From an uncultured Alphaproteobacteria bacterium (GTDB taxonomy: Bacteria > Pseudomonadota > Alphaproteobacteria > HIMB59), in NCBI GenBank assembly GCA_902527545.1, contig CABZPR010000001.1, positions 124,001-188,000 of the forward strand: a DNA stretch of 64,000 nt, given 5' to 3'. Numbering within the stretch: position 1 is the stretch's first letter; each line of letters starts with the position of its first letter. The notes under the pieces are model-generated. The model ran no database searches. It was not told the origin of the DNA and saw only the letters and a list, made by a program, of their open reading frames with translations. Position numbers and translations under genes: made by a program. Below, piece after piece: positions 8,197 through 16,984 of the stretch.

Positions 8197-9127
8197 GAAA
8201 ATTAGGTATTTTAAAGGTGATATTTTCGTCCTCTTTAAAATTTAAAACTTCGATTGCATAAATTTTTTTTATCTGATCAATGAATAAATTTAATTGTTCT
8301 TCAGGAGCAGATGCACTAGCTGTCAAACCTATTGTATTAAATTCTGATAAATTTGAATAATCAAAGTCATTTATATTTTCAACTAGTTCACTATGTTTAC
8401 AACCAAATCTTTTAGCAGTTTCGACTAACCTTATTGAATTAGAACTATTGTGGGCACCAATCACATAAAAAGCATCAACATTTCTAGACATTTCTTGTAC
8501 AGATAATTGTCTATTTGAAGTTGCATAGCAAATATCGGATTTTTTAGGAGCTAAAATTGAAGGAAATTTTTTTTCTAAAGCATCAACAATACTTTGTGTA
8601 TCAAAAACCGATAAGGTTGTTTGTGTAATGTAGGCAAGTTTTTGATTTGATGGGAAATACAATTTCTCAACATCTTCAATATTTTGAACTAAAGTTAAAT
8701 TGCTAATATCCTTTAGTTGTCCAGCTGTCCCGTCAACTTCAGGGTGATGTTCATGGCCGATCATAATTATCTTATATTTGTTTTTTTCTAATTGAATTAT
8801 TTCTTTATGAATCTTACTGACTAATGGGCAGATGGCATCATAAAATAATAGATTATACTCTTTGGCTTTGTTAATTACTCTTTGTGCAACACCGTGCGCA
8901 GAAAAGATTACTGGTTGTTTTGTATTTTTAGGAATTTCTTCTAACGAGTCTACAAATACAACACCTTTTTCTCTCAAATTATTGACAACAAACTTATTAT
9001 GAACAATCTCATGACGGACGTAAACTGGAGCTCCGTATTTTAAGAGGCTTTTCTCGACCATTTCAACAGCCCTCTCAACTCCAGCACAAAAACCTCTGTG
9101 TTTGGCAGTTATAATCTTTTTAACCAC
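8189..9127 (-). CDS. ispH: 4-hydroxy-3-methylbut-2-enyl diphosphate reductase
   Basis: 312 residues, full length. The three iron-sulfur cysteines are seen in GFCAGVERAVEM (Cys14), DAICPLVSKIH (about 98) and DICYATSNRQ (about 199), along with the SxN-type segment HNSSNS. It performs the last step of the non-mevalonate pathway and makes IPP and DMAPP, the input for the polyprenyl synthase nearby. Start is GTG at 9125-9127. Its placement facing blh ties precursor supply to the phototrophy island. Confidence 0.96.
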   Translation of the reverse strand: MVKKIITAKHRGFCAGVERAVEMVEKSLLKYGAPVYVRHEIVHNKFVVNNLREKGVVFVDSLEEIPKNTKQPVIFSAHGVAQRVINKAKEYNLLFYDAICPLVSKIHKEIIQLEKNKYKIIMIGHEHHPEVDGTAGQLKDISNLTLVQNIEDVEKLYFPSNQKLAYITQTTLSVFDTQSIVDALEKKFPSILAPKKSDICYATSNRQLSVQEMSRNVDAFYVIGAHNSSNSIRLVETAKRFGCKHSELVENINDFDYSNLSEFNTIGLTASASAPEEQLNLFIDQIKKIYAIEVLNFKEDENITFKIPNFLN

Positions 9128-9159
9128 GGTAAATTGTTATCATATTATTAAGAGAAAAA

Positions 9160-12100
9160 TTATTTTATAATTAATAAAAGTTGCTGAGCCTCAATATTTT
9201 CGCCAGCTTTTACGCAAAGTCTCTCAACTATCCCAGGTTGGTCTGCGTAAATAACCGTTTCCATTTTCATGGCTTCAATAGTGCATAATTTAGCACCCTT
9301 TGGCACTTTTATTCCCTCAGTAACAGCAACGTCTACAAGTAAACCAGGTATTGGAGCCGCAACATGATCTTTGTTGCTGGGGTCAGCAATTTCTTTAGCT
9401 AAATCGTCAACTGCAATGGAATTATCTTTAATGTCAACTGATCTAGCCTGGCCATTCAATTCAAAATATACTGTCCTGTAACCTTTTTCGTTTGGCTCAC
9501 TTAAAGTGAAATATCTTATTATAAGTGTTTTACCAGGTTCTATAGAAACATATATCTCTTCCCCTGTATTCATCCCAAAGAAATAGTTTGATGTTGGTAT
9601 AACACTAGTATTACCAAATTTCTTTTTGTGTTTTATATACTCATCAAAAACCTCAGGGAAAAATATTTGTGAAATTGTATCTTTCTCTGAAATAGTCTCA
9701 CTATACTTCTTTTCCAATTCCTTCGTTCTATTTTTAATTTTTAATGAGGGCAGCTTTGATCCAAATCTATAATTAATTGGTTTTTTTCCTTTTAAAATTT
9801 TCTTTTGGAGTGCTTTTGGAAAACCTTTATATGGTTGACCTAATCGGCCACTAAAGAATTCGATGACTGATGCAGGAAAGCCAACATCCTTTTTAGGATC
9901 TAAAACATCTTGAATTTGGATATTATTTGCCAACATATAAATTGCCATATCACCAACAACCTTTGATATAGGTGTAACTTTAATTACATCACCAAATATT
10001 TTATTCACTTCGGCATACATTGATGCAAGTTCTGGCCATCTCTCGTCTGTAATACCCATTGACCTTGCTTGCTCTCTTAAATTAGTGTACTGGCCACCAG
10101 GCATCTGATGTAAATATACCTCTGACATACTAGTGCGAGTTTTGCTTTCGAAAGGTTGATATTGTTTTCTAACACCTTCCCAATAATTTGCAGCAGTTCT
10201 GACAACAGCAGAAGAAATTTTTGGATCTCTTTTATTGCCATCAAGAGACTCTAAAACTGCACCGAAACTAGGTTGCGATGTGAAGCCAGACCAAGAGTCA
10301 ATTGCTACATCAACAATATCTACCCCTGCTTCCGAGGCATTAAGCAATGTTGCAACACCATTTCCACTTGTATCATGAGTATGGAAATGAATTGGAATTT
10401 TTATGCTTTTTTTTAATTCTTTGAATAAAATTTTTGCTGCCTTGGGTTTACACAAACCTGCCATATCTTTGATTGCAAGAAAGTGAACTCCCATTTTCTC
10501 AAGCTTTTGCGCCATTTTTAAGTAGTAATCAAGTGTATATTTTTTCTCTGCTGGAGACGATAAATCGCCAGAGTAACAAATAGAAGCTTCACAGATTTTT
10601 CCAGACTTTAATACTTCGTCAATAGAGACTCTCATATTTTCAATCCAGTTTAGTGCATCAAATATTCTAAAAACATCAATCCCAGACTGAGCGGAAAGTT
10701 GTATAAACCTTCTTAAAACATTATCAGGATAGTTTGTATATCCAAGAGCATTCGATCCTCTGAATAACATTTGTAATAGGGCTGAGGGCATTTGTTCACG
10801 TAACTTTTCTAGACGTTCCCATGGATCCTCTTTTAAAAATCTTAATGCAACATCAAAAGTTGCACCACCCCAACACTCAACTGAGAATAAATTTTTAAGT
10901 CTTTCTTCATATAGGTCAGTTATGCCTAACATATCTTGTGTTCTCATTCGAGTTGCAATCAAAGATTGATGAGCGTCTCTAAAAGTAGTATCTGTAATCA
11001 ATAATTGTTTTTCTTTTAACACAGTCTCAGCAACAGCAGATGGACCATTAGTATCTAAAATTTGTTTATATGTTTTATTGACAGTTTCTTGAGCTTTTTT
11101 TGATCTAGATATTCCATAGTCTGAGAGTTTTGCTGGTGTTGTCTCTCTTAATTTTGGTCTATTAGCAACTTCTGGGTTGCCGTTGACAATAACTTCAGAT
11201 AAGAAGTTTAATGTTTTGGTTGCCCTATCTTTTCGACCAGAAAATTGAAACAAACTTTTTTCACTATCTATAAATTTTGTATGGTATTTGAAAACATCGA
11301 AACCTTTGTGGTTAATTAACTTTAATAAAAAAGGAATGTTTGTTTTTACACCTCTGACGCGAAATTCACTCAATGCTCTATTCATTCGTCTCTTTGCTTC
11401 AATAGGGGTTTGGCCTTTTGCAGTTACTTTAACTAAAAGAGAGTCATAATAAGGAGTAATAACCGTACCAGTAGATGCGGTTCCAGCATCTAGTCTTATT
11501 CCCAAGCCACTTGCAGATCTATAGACATTAATTTTACCGTAATCTGGAGCAAAATCATTAGCGGCATCTTCTGTTGTAACCCTTGATTGGATAGCATGTC
11601 CTTTCATATGAATGTCTTTTTGAGTTGGCACACCACATATATCATCTCCAATTTTAGCACCAGCTGCTAAGAGGAACTGAGCTTTTACTATATCAATACC
11701 AGTAATTTCTTCTGTTACAGTGTGTTCAACTTGAACTCTTGGATTAACTTCAATGAAGAAGAAATCTCTAGATTTAGCATCCATTAAGAACTCTACAGTT
11801 CCCGCACAGGAATAATTAACTTGTTGTCCTATTCTAACACCTGCGTTACAAATCTCATTTCTCTCTTTGTCAGATAGGTAGGCAGCAGGAGCTCTTTCTA
11901 CTACCTTTTGATGTCGTCTTTGAAGAGAACAATCTCTTTCAAAAAGGTGAACTATATTTCCATGCGTATCTCCAATTATCTGAACTTCAACATGAAAAGC
12001 TTTTTCGATTAACTTTTCAAAAAACACATCATCTTTTCCAAAAGCACTTTTAGCTTCTCTCCTAGCAGTGTTGATTTGATTTTCTAATTCTGTTTCTTTT

Positions 12101-12624
12101 CTGATCACTCGCATTCCACGACCGCCGCCACCCCAGGATGCTTTGAGCATAATTGGATAACCAATTTTTTTTGCAAGATCTTTGCATTTTTTTAAATCTT
12201 TTGGCAAGGGTCCTGTGGAAGGTATGGTTGGTACTTTAGCTTTGCCTGCAGTTTTTTTAGCTTCTACTTTATTTCCAAGTGATCGCATAATCTTTGGAGA
12301 GGGTCCAACAAAAATAATATTATGTTTTGCACATTCATCAGCAAATTCTGGGTTTTCAGATAAGAAACCGTATCCTGGATGGATGGCATCACATCCTGAA
12401 TTAACAGCAATTTGTACGATACCTTTGTAATCTAGGTAAGCCTGAATAGGACCTAATCCTGATCCAACAAGATAGCTTTCGTCTGTTTTGAAGCGGTGCA
12501 ATGCAAAACGATCCTCGTACGAGTAAATGGATACAGTCCTAAAGCCCAATTCAGTTGCTGCACGAGATATTCTAATTGCAATTTCACTTCTGTTAGCAAT
12601 TAATATTTTCTTAATTTGTTTCAT
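9160..12624 (-). CDS. pyc: Pyruvate carboxylase
   Basis: 1154 residues, the single-chain length. Domains in order: biotin carboxylase (about 1-450, ATP grasp with GGGGRGMR and the EVNPRVQVEHTVTE motif), carboxyltransferase (about 535-810, starting TDTTFRDAHQSLIATRMR), and a C-terminal biotinyl domain with EAMKMET, biotin lysine at residue 1120. It carboxylates pyruvate to oxaloacetate in the cytoplasm and refills the TCA cycle. It is next to the phototrophy genes; light-stimulated anaplerotic bicarbonate fixation is reported for some proteorhodopsin bacteria, so a functional link is plausible but only inferred. Start ATG, no partner genes. Confidence 0.97.
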   Translation of the reverse strand: MKQIKKILIANRSEIAIRISRAATELGFRTVSIYSYEDRFALHRFKTDESYLVGSGLGPIQAYLDYKGIVQIAVNSGCDAIHPGYGFLSENPEFADECAKHNIIFVGPSPKIMRSLGNKVEAKKTAGKAKVPTIPSTGPLPKDLKKCKDLAKKIGYPIMLKASWGGGGRGMRVIRKETELENQINTARREAKSAFGKDDVFFEKLIEKAFHVEVQIIGDTHGNIVHLFERDCSLQRRHQKVVERAPAAYLSDKERNEICNAGVRIGQQVNYSCAGTVEFLMDAKSRDFFFIEVNPRVQVEHTVTEEITGIDIVKAQFLLAAGAKIGDDICGVPTQKDIHMKGHAIQSRVTTEDAANDFAPDYGKINVYRSASGLGIRLDAGTASTGTVITPYYDSLLVKVTAKGQTPIEAKRRMNRALSEFRVRGVKTNIPFLLKLINHKGFDVFKYHTKFIDSEKSLFQFSGRKDRATKTLNFLSEVIVNGNPEVANRPKLRETTPAKLSDYGISRSKKAQETVNKTYKQILDTNGPSAVAETVLKEKQLLITDTTFRDAHQSLIATRMRTQDMLGITDLYEERLKNLFSVECWGGATFDVALRFLKEDPWERLEKLREQMPSALLQMLFRGSNALGYTNYPDNVLRRFIQLSAQSGIDVFRIFDALNWIENMRVSIDEVLKSGKICEASICYSGDLSSPAEKKYTLDYYLKMAQKLEKMGVHFLAIKDMAGLCKPKAAKILFKELKKSIKIPIHFHTHDTSGNGVATLLNASEAGVDIVDVAIDSWSGFTSQPSFGAVLESLDGNKRDPKISSAVVRTAANYWEGVRKQYQPFESKTRTSMSEVYLHQMPGGQYTNLREQARSMGITDERWPELASMYAEVNKIFGDVIKVTPISKVVGDMAIYMLANNIQIQDVLDPKKDVGFPASVIEFFSGRLGQPYKGFPKALQKKILKGKKPINYRFGSKLPSLKIKNRTKELEKKYSETISEKDTISQIFFPEVFDEYIKHKKKFGNTSVIPTSNYFFGMNTGEEIYVSIEPGKTLIIRYFTLSEPNEKGYRTVYFELNGQARSVDIKDNSIAVDDLAKEIADPSNKDHVAAPIPGLLVDVAVTEGIKVPKGAKLCTIEAMKMETVIYADQPGIVERLCVKAGENIEAQQLLLIIK

Positions 12625-12687
12625 AATGCTAAATAAGTTTATTTTTATACATTATTCTGTTTTTTTTCATAGACAATCTATAGAAAA

Positions 12688-13341
12688 TTAGGGTTTTTTT
12701 ACTTTTATAGCCTTTCTTCTGTTTGGATAACAGTCTGTGCAAATTTTACATTCAACACCAAAGCAGCTTCTAGCTTTGCAATATTCTCTTCCATAAAAAA
12801 TCATTTGTAAATGAAGTCTGTTCCAAGTTGCCTTAGGAAATAATTTTTTAATATCTAATTCAGTTTGGACTACATTTTTACCATTTGTCAGACCCCACCT
12901 TTGTGCTAGACGATGAATATGTGTATCTACAGGGAATGCAGGGTGACCAAAACCTTGGGACATTACTACACTCGCTGTCTTATGACCAACTCCCGGTAAA
13001 TTTTCTAAATCTTCAAAAGTCTCTGGGACCCTACCATTGTATTTTTTAATTAATATTTTTGAGAGTTTAGAAATAGCTTTTGATTTTTTAGGTGCAAGTC
13101 CACATGGTTTAATGATTTTATAAATTTTATTAACAGGCACCTTTGCCATATCGTGGGGATTATTTGCCGTTTTAAATAGTAAAGGTGTAATCTTATTCAC
13201 ACGTTCGTCTGTGCATTGAGCACTTAATAAAACTGCTATTAAAAGCTCATATACATTTTCATGTTTAAGAGGGATTGGGATATTTGGATAAAATTGGTTT
13301 AAATTATCCAATACTACGTTTGCTCTTTCTTGTTTTTTCAT
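12688..13341 (-). CDS. nth: Endonuclease III (DNA glycosylase/AP lyase)
   Basis: 217 residues. The helix-hairpin-helix LPGVGHKTASVV carries the catalytic lysine (about 120), and VDTHIHRLAQRWG carries the catalytic aspartate (about 138). It removes oxidised pyrimidines. The C-terminal cysteine cluster reads CKARSCFGVECKICTDC, which has five cysteines and does not fit the usual C-x6-C-x2-C-x5-C iron-sulfur spacing. The gene lies alone, 63 bases downstream of the pyc start. Confidence 0.93.
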   Translation of the reverse strand: MKKQERANVVLDNLNQFYPNIPIPLKHENVYELLIAVLLSAQCTDERVNKITPLLFKTANNPHDMAKVPVNKIYKIIKPCGLAPKKSKAISKLSKILIKKYNGRVPETFEDLENLPGVGHKTASVVMSQGFGHPAFPVDTHIHRLAQRWGLTNGKNVVQTELDIKKLFPKATWNRLHLQMIFYGREYCKARSCFGVECKICTDCYPNRRKAIKVKKP

Positions 13342-13404
13342 ATTATTATTGGTGTGCTATTAAATCTATTATAAATATAAATATAATTTTATAAACTTAT
13401 AGAA

Positions 13405-13839
13405 ATGGCAAGAAAGCTTCATATCAAACCAAATAGGAGTCTGACAAATCTTCAAATTCTATTTTTTTTATTCATTACAGGTTTCTTGATCATTTTTATT
13501 GGTGGAAGATTTTTATTGGTCGGTGCTTGGCCGATAATCATATTTGGTACTGTTGAATTTTCTATTTTGGTCGTATGTACTTATTTTTTTGTAAAGAGTT
13601 TAAAAAAAACAGAAAAAATTTCATTAGAACCAAAATCTATGCAATTAGAGCGGCTTGATGGAGATGAGGTTATTGAACAAAACAGTTATAATTTAAATTG
13701 GTTGAAGATAAAGAATGAAAAAAATTCATTAAGCGTAAATTATGCTGGAAAGAAAAAATTCTTCGCTAGTTTTTTGAGTGAGGATAGAAGGAAAAAATTA
13801 AAAAGAATTATTGAGAAGTATAGCTCCTCGTCTATCTAA
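13405..13839 (+). CDS. DUF2244 membrane protein
   Basis: 144 residues with two adjacent membrane helices (about 17-37 and 41-65) and a C-terminal soluble beta region (SMQLERLDGDEVIEQNSYNLNWLKI). This is the layout of the DUF2244 family, common in alphaproteobacteria and often found near nth or cytochrome oxidase genes. Function unknown. It overlaps the convergent dapB by 8 bases. Confidence 0.75.
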   Translation: MARKLHIKPNRSLTNLQILFFLFITGFLIIFIGGRFLLVGAWPIIIFGTVEFSILVVCTYFFVKSLKKTEKISLEPKSMQLERLDGDEVIEQNSYNLNWLKIKNEKNSLSVNYAGKKKFFASFLSEDRRKKLKRIIEKYSSSSI

Positions 13840-14611
13840 TCATATCTTTGAAGGTGTAAAAGCCTTTTCCCTTCGAAGATAGCCATGCTGCTGCTTGAAT
13901 AGCGCCATCAGAAAAAATTTTTCTGTTGTGGGCCTTGTGTGTTAATTCTACAGACTCATTGTCACCGTGAAATATGACCGTATGTTCACCTGGTATATTT
14001 CCGCCTCTAATAGAGGAGAAACCAATTTCATTTTCTTTTCTTTGGCCTTCTTGATCCTGGCGTTTAATATTAAAATTTGATTTGGATAACCCAAGCTCTG
14101 CTACAATCTCTTCTCCAAGCTTTAAAGCTGTTCCACTAGGTGCATCCTTTTTGTGTCGGTGGTGTGTTTCAATTATTTCTATATCGAAATCTTTTAAATG
14201 TTTTGCAGCTTTTCTTGCTATTTCAAAAAATGTATTAACTCCATAACTCATATTTGGTGCGTAAAATACTTTTGTTGAATTACTTGTTTGCTTTAAAAGG
14301 TTAAAATGACTTTCATCTAGTCCGGTCGTTCCAATAACTAAACCAGTATTATTAGAAACGGCAGCTTCGGTGAAATTAAATAAGGCCTTAGGTGTTGTAA
14401 AATCTATAACTATATCTGCTTTTTCAAATGATTCTTCCCTAGTGGTAAAAACATTTTCTTGAATTTGATTTTTATTAATAAAGCTAGGGTCAATATCTTT
14501 AACATCAAATACTCCAACGAGTTCAACGTTATTATTCGATAGAGCAGCATTTATGAGATTATTTCCCATTCTTCCTAATGCCCCTGCGATAGCTATTTTT
14601 GTTCTAGACAT
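13832..14611 (-). CDS. dapB: 4-hydroxy-tetrahydrodipicolinate reductase
   Basis: 259 residues, full length. NAD(P)-binding GALGRMGNNL (10-19), the catalytic segment IETHHRHKKDAPSGTALKLGE with the His-His-Arg-His and Lys-Asp-Ala-Pro-Ser-Gly-Thr motif of the family. It works in the diaminopimelate/lysine pathway for peptidoglycan and protein. It stands alone, with its 3' end overlapping the DUF2244 gene. Confidence 0.96.
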   Translation of the reverse strand: MSRTKIAIAGALGRMGNNLINAALSNNNVELVGVFDVKDIDPSFINKNQIQENVFTTREESFEKADIVIDFTTPKALFNFTEAAVSNNTGLVIGTTGLDESHFNLLKQTSNSTKVFYAPNMSYGVNTFFEIARKAAKHLKDFDIEIIETHHRHKKDAPSGTALKLGEEIVAELGLSKSNFNIKRQDQEGQRKENEIGFSSIRGGNIPGEHTVIFHGDNESVELTHKAHNRKIFSDGAIQAAAWLSSKGKGFYTFKDMIR

Positions 14612-14685
14612 GATTAAGACTTGTTATACATAAATTAGCAGATATGGAATAGCAAAATTATTAAATTTTATGCTAAAATTAACTT

Positions 14686-14856
14686 ATGATTAGACTTGCA
14701 CTTATTCTTCTTATTTTATTACTAGCTAGTTTATTAATATTTAATAAGAAATTTAGGGAGGCTTTTACAATATCAGTGATACCTCTTATCTTACTAGTTG
14801 TAGGACTTATCGGATATATGATTTACTATATGTTCAGTACCAACTATTTTTCTTAG
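14686..14856 (+). CDS. Tiny two-helix membrane protein
   Basis: 56 residues, too short for the ORF track. It reads MIRLALILLILLLASLLIF, a basic turn NKKFREAF, then a second helix SVIPLILLVVGLIGYMIYYMF. The composition (two hydrophobic helices separated by a positively charged hinge) argues for a real small membrane protein rather than chance. It fills the only sizeable gap between dapB and the rhodanese gene. Function unknown. Confidence 0.5.
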   Translation: MIRLALILLILLLASLLIFNKKFREAFTISVIPLILLVVGLIGYMIYYMFSTNYFS

Positions 14857-14874
14857 AGGTTTTAGAATTATGAA

Positions 14875-15273
14875 CTATATACCTTGCTCGGTTTTAAAAC
14901 CTAAATTAATCCAATCAATTAAACCTTTGTCCATTTCATAAATAATACCCTGATAACCTTCAGAAACTAAATTATCTGCAACTTTTTTTGAGGTAATACC
15001 TGCAGTACAGTGAATAATAATATCCTTATTATCGGGGTTTATGGAGTTGATTTTTTCAACAGTTATTTCTTTAAAAGGAATATTGTGTGAGTTCTCAATT
15101 CGAATCATATTATGTTCTTTTGGATATCTAACATCGATCACAATTGCACCCTCTTGAATTCTTTTAAACGACTCTTCGGTATCTATAGGTGTGTATTTCA
15201 TTGTATTACTCTGAGCAAATAATAAATTAGTTAACAGAAAAAAAAATAGAAAAAAAATTTTTAGTAAATTCAT
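14875..15273 (-). CDS. Exported rhodanese-domain protein
   Basis: 132 residues: signal peptide (1-21, ending LLFAQS), then one rhodanese domain. The active-site loop IIHCTAGITSKKVADNL carries Cys89, and AIVIDVRYPKEHNMIRI matches the conserved first strand of the fold. Likely a periplasmic sulfurtransferase or sulfide/persulfide carrier. It starts 5 bases after the cytochrome gene, so both form an operon with it. Physiological acceptor unknown. Confidence 0.85.
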   Translation of the reverse strand: MNLLKIFFLFFFLLTNLLFAQSNTMKYTPIDTEESFKRIQEGAIVIDVRYPKEHNMIRIENSHNIPFKEITVEKINSINPDNKDIIIHCTAGITSKKVADNLVSEGYQGIIYEMDKGLIDWINLGFKTEQGI

Positions 15274-15278
15274 TTTTA

Positions 15279-15692
15279 TTAATTTTTAAAGCGAGAATGG
15301 CAACTCTTACAGCTTCCAAAAAGATTTTGGTGGAATTGCATAACATTTTCAAATTCTCCTTCTTGAGCAGAAAGTTTGGCAAGCGCTGCACTGTTCTCAG
15401 TCTCTTTTGCAATTTGATTAAATAATTCCCTATTGTCAATTATGTCAGTACTAGCTTTTGACTTACCACCAAAAGAGTCATCTGGAAATAAAGTCGGATA
15501 TACTCTCATAATCTCTTCGATTTCTTCATAAATTGATGCTAGGTCATCATTTATTTCATTTTCTCTGATTAAGTTATTTGCTGCCCTCATCAGTTTGTTA
15601 TAATCTCTCATTAATTCTTGTCTATCAGATATTGGGTTTGCATAGAGTAATGACTGTGCAAGAAGAAAAAAAATAAAAATTAATTTAAACAT
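15279..15692 (-). CDS. Class II cytochrome c (cytochrome c'-like)
   Basis: 137 residues with a signal peptide (1-18) and a single haem-binding CKSCH at residues 128-132, five residues from the C-terminus. A C-terminal CxxCH after a four-helix body (helices seen at about 25-45, 47-57, 80-100, 106-125) is the hallmark of cytochrome c' and related class II cytochromes. It is periplasmic. Roles in the family include NO binding and electron transfer. It lies directly upstream of the rhodanese gene. Confidence 0.85.
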   Translation of the reverse strand: MFKLIFIFFLLAQSLLYANPISDRQELMRDYNKLMRAANNLIRENEINDDLASIYEEIEEIMRVYPTLFPDDSFGGKSKASTDIIDNRELFNQIAKETENSAALAKLSAQEGEFENVMQFHQNLFGSCKSCHSRFKN

Positions 15693-15724
15693 AACTTATT
15701 AACGTAACATAAAAAATTATAGAC

Positions 15725-16336
15725 TTATTTTTTTGTAAATTTTTTAATAGTGTCATTAAATATTATCTTTCCTGAGTCCAAGATTACTAAATAATCTGCA
15801 AAATCTTTTATATAGGTTAAATTATGTAACGTTAATACGATAGTTTTATTTTTCATTTTAGACAAAGATGAAAAAAAAGATTTTTCACTCTCAAGGTCTA
15901 GATTTTGATTAGGTTCGTCAAGTATAATTAAATCTTGTTCGAAACTCATAAATCTAGATATAAACACTTTCTGCTTTTCCCCTTCCGATAAATTTTGAAA
16001 CTTACGTTTTTTTAATTTATTTAAATTGAAAAGATTAAAATAAGACTTATTTACCTTGGATTTCTTAATATTGCTTAATAATAAAAAATTATCCTCTAGA
16101 CTTTTATTTAAAGAAATAGGTTTTTGAAAAAGCATCGGAATAGGTTCAGAGTAGTCAGATTTAATTGATCCTTTACTAGGAAAAATAATTTTATTTATAA
16201 TTTTTATTAAGGAACTTTTACCAGAACCATTTTTTCCAGTGATTACTGTAATTTTGTTCCTTCTAATATTTAGATTAATATTTGAAAGTATATTTTTTCC
16301 ATTAATTGCATATGAAATATTATTAATTTTAATCAT
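15725..16336 (-). CDS. tupC: Tungstate-type ABC transporter ATPase
   Basis: 203 residues, a compact ABC ATPase. Walker A GKNGSGKSSLIK (about 35-46), signature LSEGEKQK, Walker B LIILDEPNQNLD, and a switch His in LTLHN. It overlaps the permease by 4 bases and therefore belongs to the same importer. It is shorter than molybdate ModC proteins and lacks the C-terminal MOP regulatory domain, as TupC proteins do. Confidence 0.85.
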   Translation of the reverse strand: MIKINNISYAINGKNILSNINLNIRRNKITVITGKNGSGKSSLIKIINKIIFPSKGSIKSDYSEPIPMLFQKPISLNKSLEDNFLLLSNIKKSKVNKSYFNLFNLNKLKKRKFQNLSEGEKQKVFISRFMSFEQDLIILDEPNQNLDLESEKSFFSSLSKMKNKTIVLTLHNLTYIKDFADYLVILDSGKIIFNDTIKKFTKK

Positions 16337-16974
16337 TTTTTATTTAAAAAGTTCAGAGATATTGAAATTAAAAGTGTCAGAGAGATAAGAATAACTCCTA
16401 AAATAATACCTAGTGAGACATTGCCTTTAGATGTTTCTAATGCAATTGTAGCTGTCATATTTCTTGTGAAGTGATCAATTGAACCTCCTACTATTGCAGC
16501 CGCACCGTACTCACTAATAGCTCGGCCAAAACCTAATAAAAGAACTGTTATGTAGATATTTGTTTTATTTGAAAAGAGTATGAAAATTATATCTTTTTTG
16601 GACGCTCCATAAGACATTAATTCATCTCTATAAATTGGGTAATCCTCTTCAATGTTTTTAATTATTAAAGTAATCATAATTGGGAAGATAATTACGATCT
16701 GGGCAATGATCATTGCTATAGGTGAGTATAAAATTTCCATCCAACCTAAGGGGCCAGATCTACTGATGAGTATATAGACTAATAGCCCTGCGCATACGGG
16801 AGGGATAGAGGTAAGAGAGCTTAAGAAAATTACAATTGGTTTTTTTAATTGGAATTTATAAATAGCAATTAAATAGCCAAAAATCATTGATAAAAAAAAT
16901 GCAATTAATGTTGAAAAAATACTTACATAAATTGTAATAAAAACTGCGGATTGTATTTTTTCAAAAGTTAGCAT
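16333..16974 (-). CDS. tupB: Tungstate-type ABC transporter permease
   Basis: 213 residues with about five membrane helices. The coupling-helix EAA-like segment is SYGASKKDIIFILFSNKTNI, followed by LLGFGRAISEYGAAAIVGGSI, which is typical of molybdate/tungstate permeases. It sits between tupA (10 bases upstream) and tupC (4-base overlap). Confidence 0.87.
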   Translation of the reverse strand: MLTFEKIQSAVFITIYVSIFSTLIAFFLSMIFGYLIAIYKFQLKKPIVIFLSSLTSIPPVCAGLLVYILISRSGPLGWMEILYSPIAMIIAQIVIIFPIMITLIIKNIEEDYPIYRDELMSYGASKKDIIFILFSNKTNIYITVLLLGFGRAISEYGAAAIVGGSIDHFTRNMTATIALETSKGNVSLGIILGVILISLTLLISISLNFLNKK

Positions 16975-16984
16975 TTAGATAATA

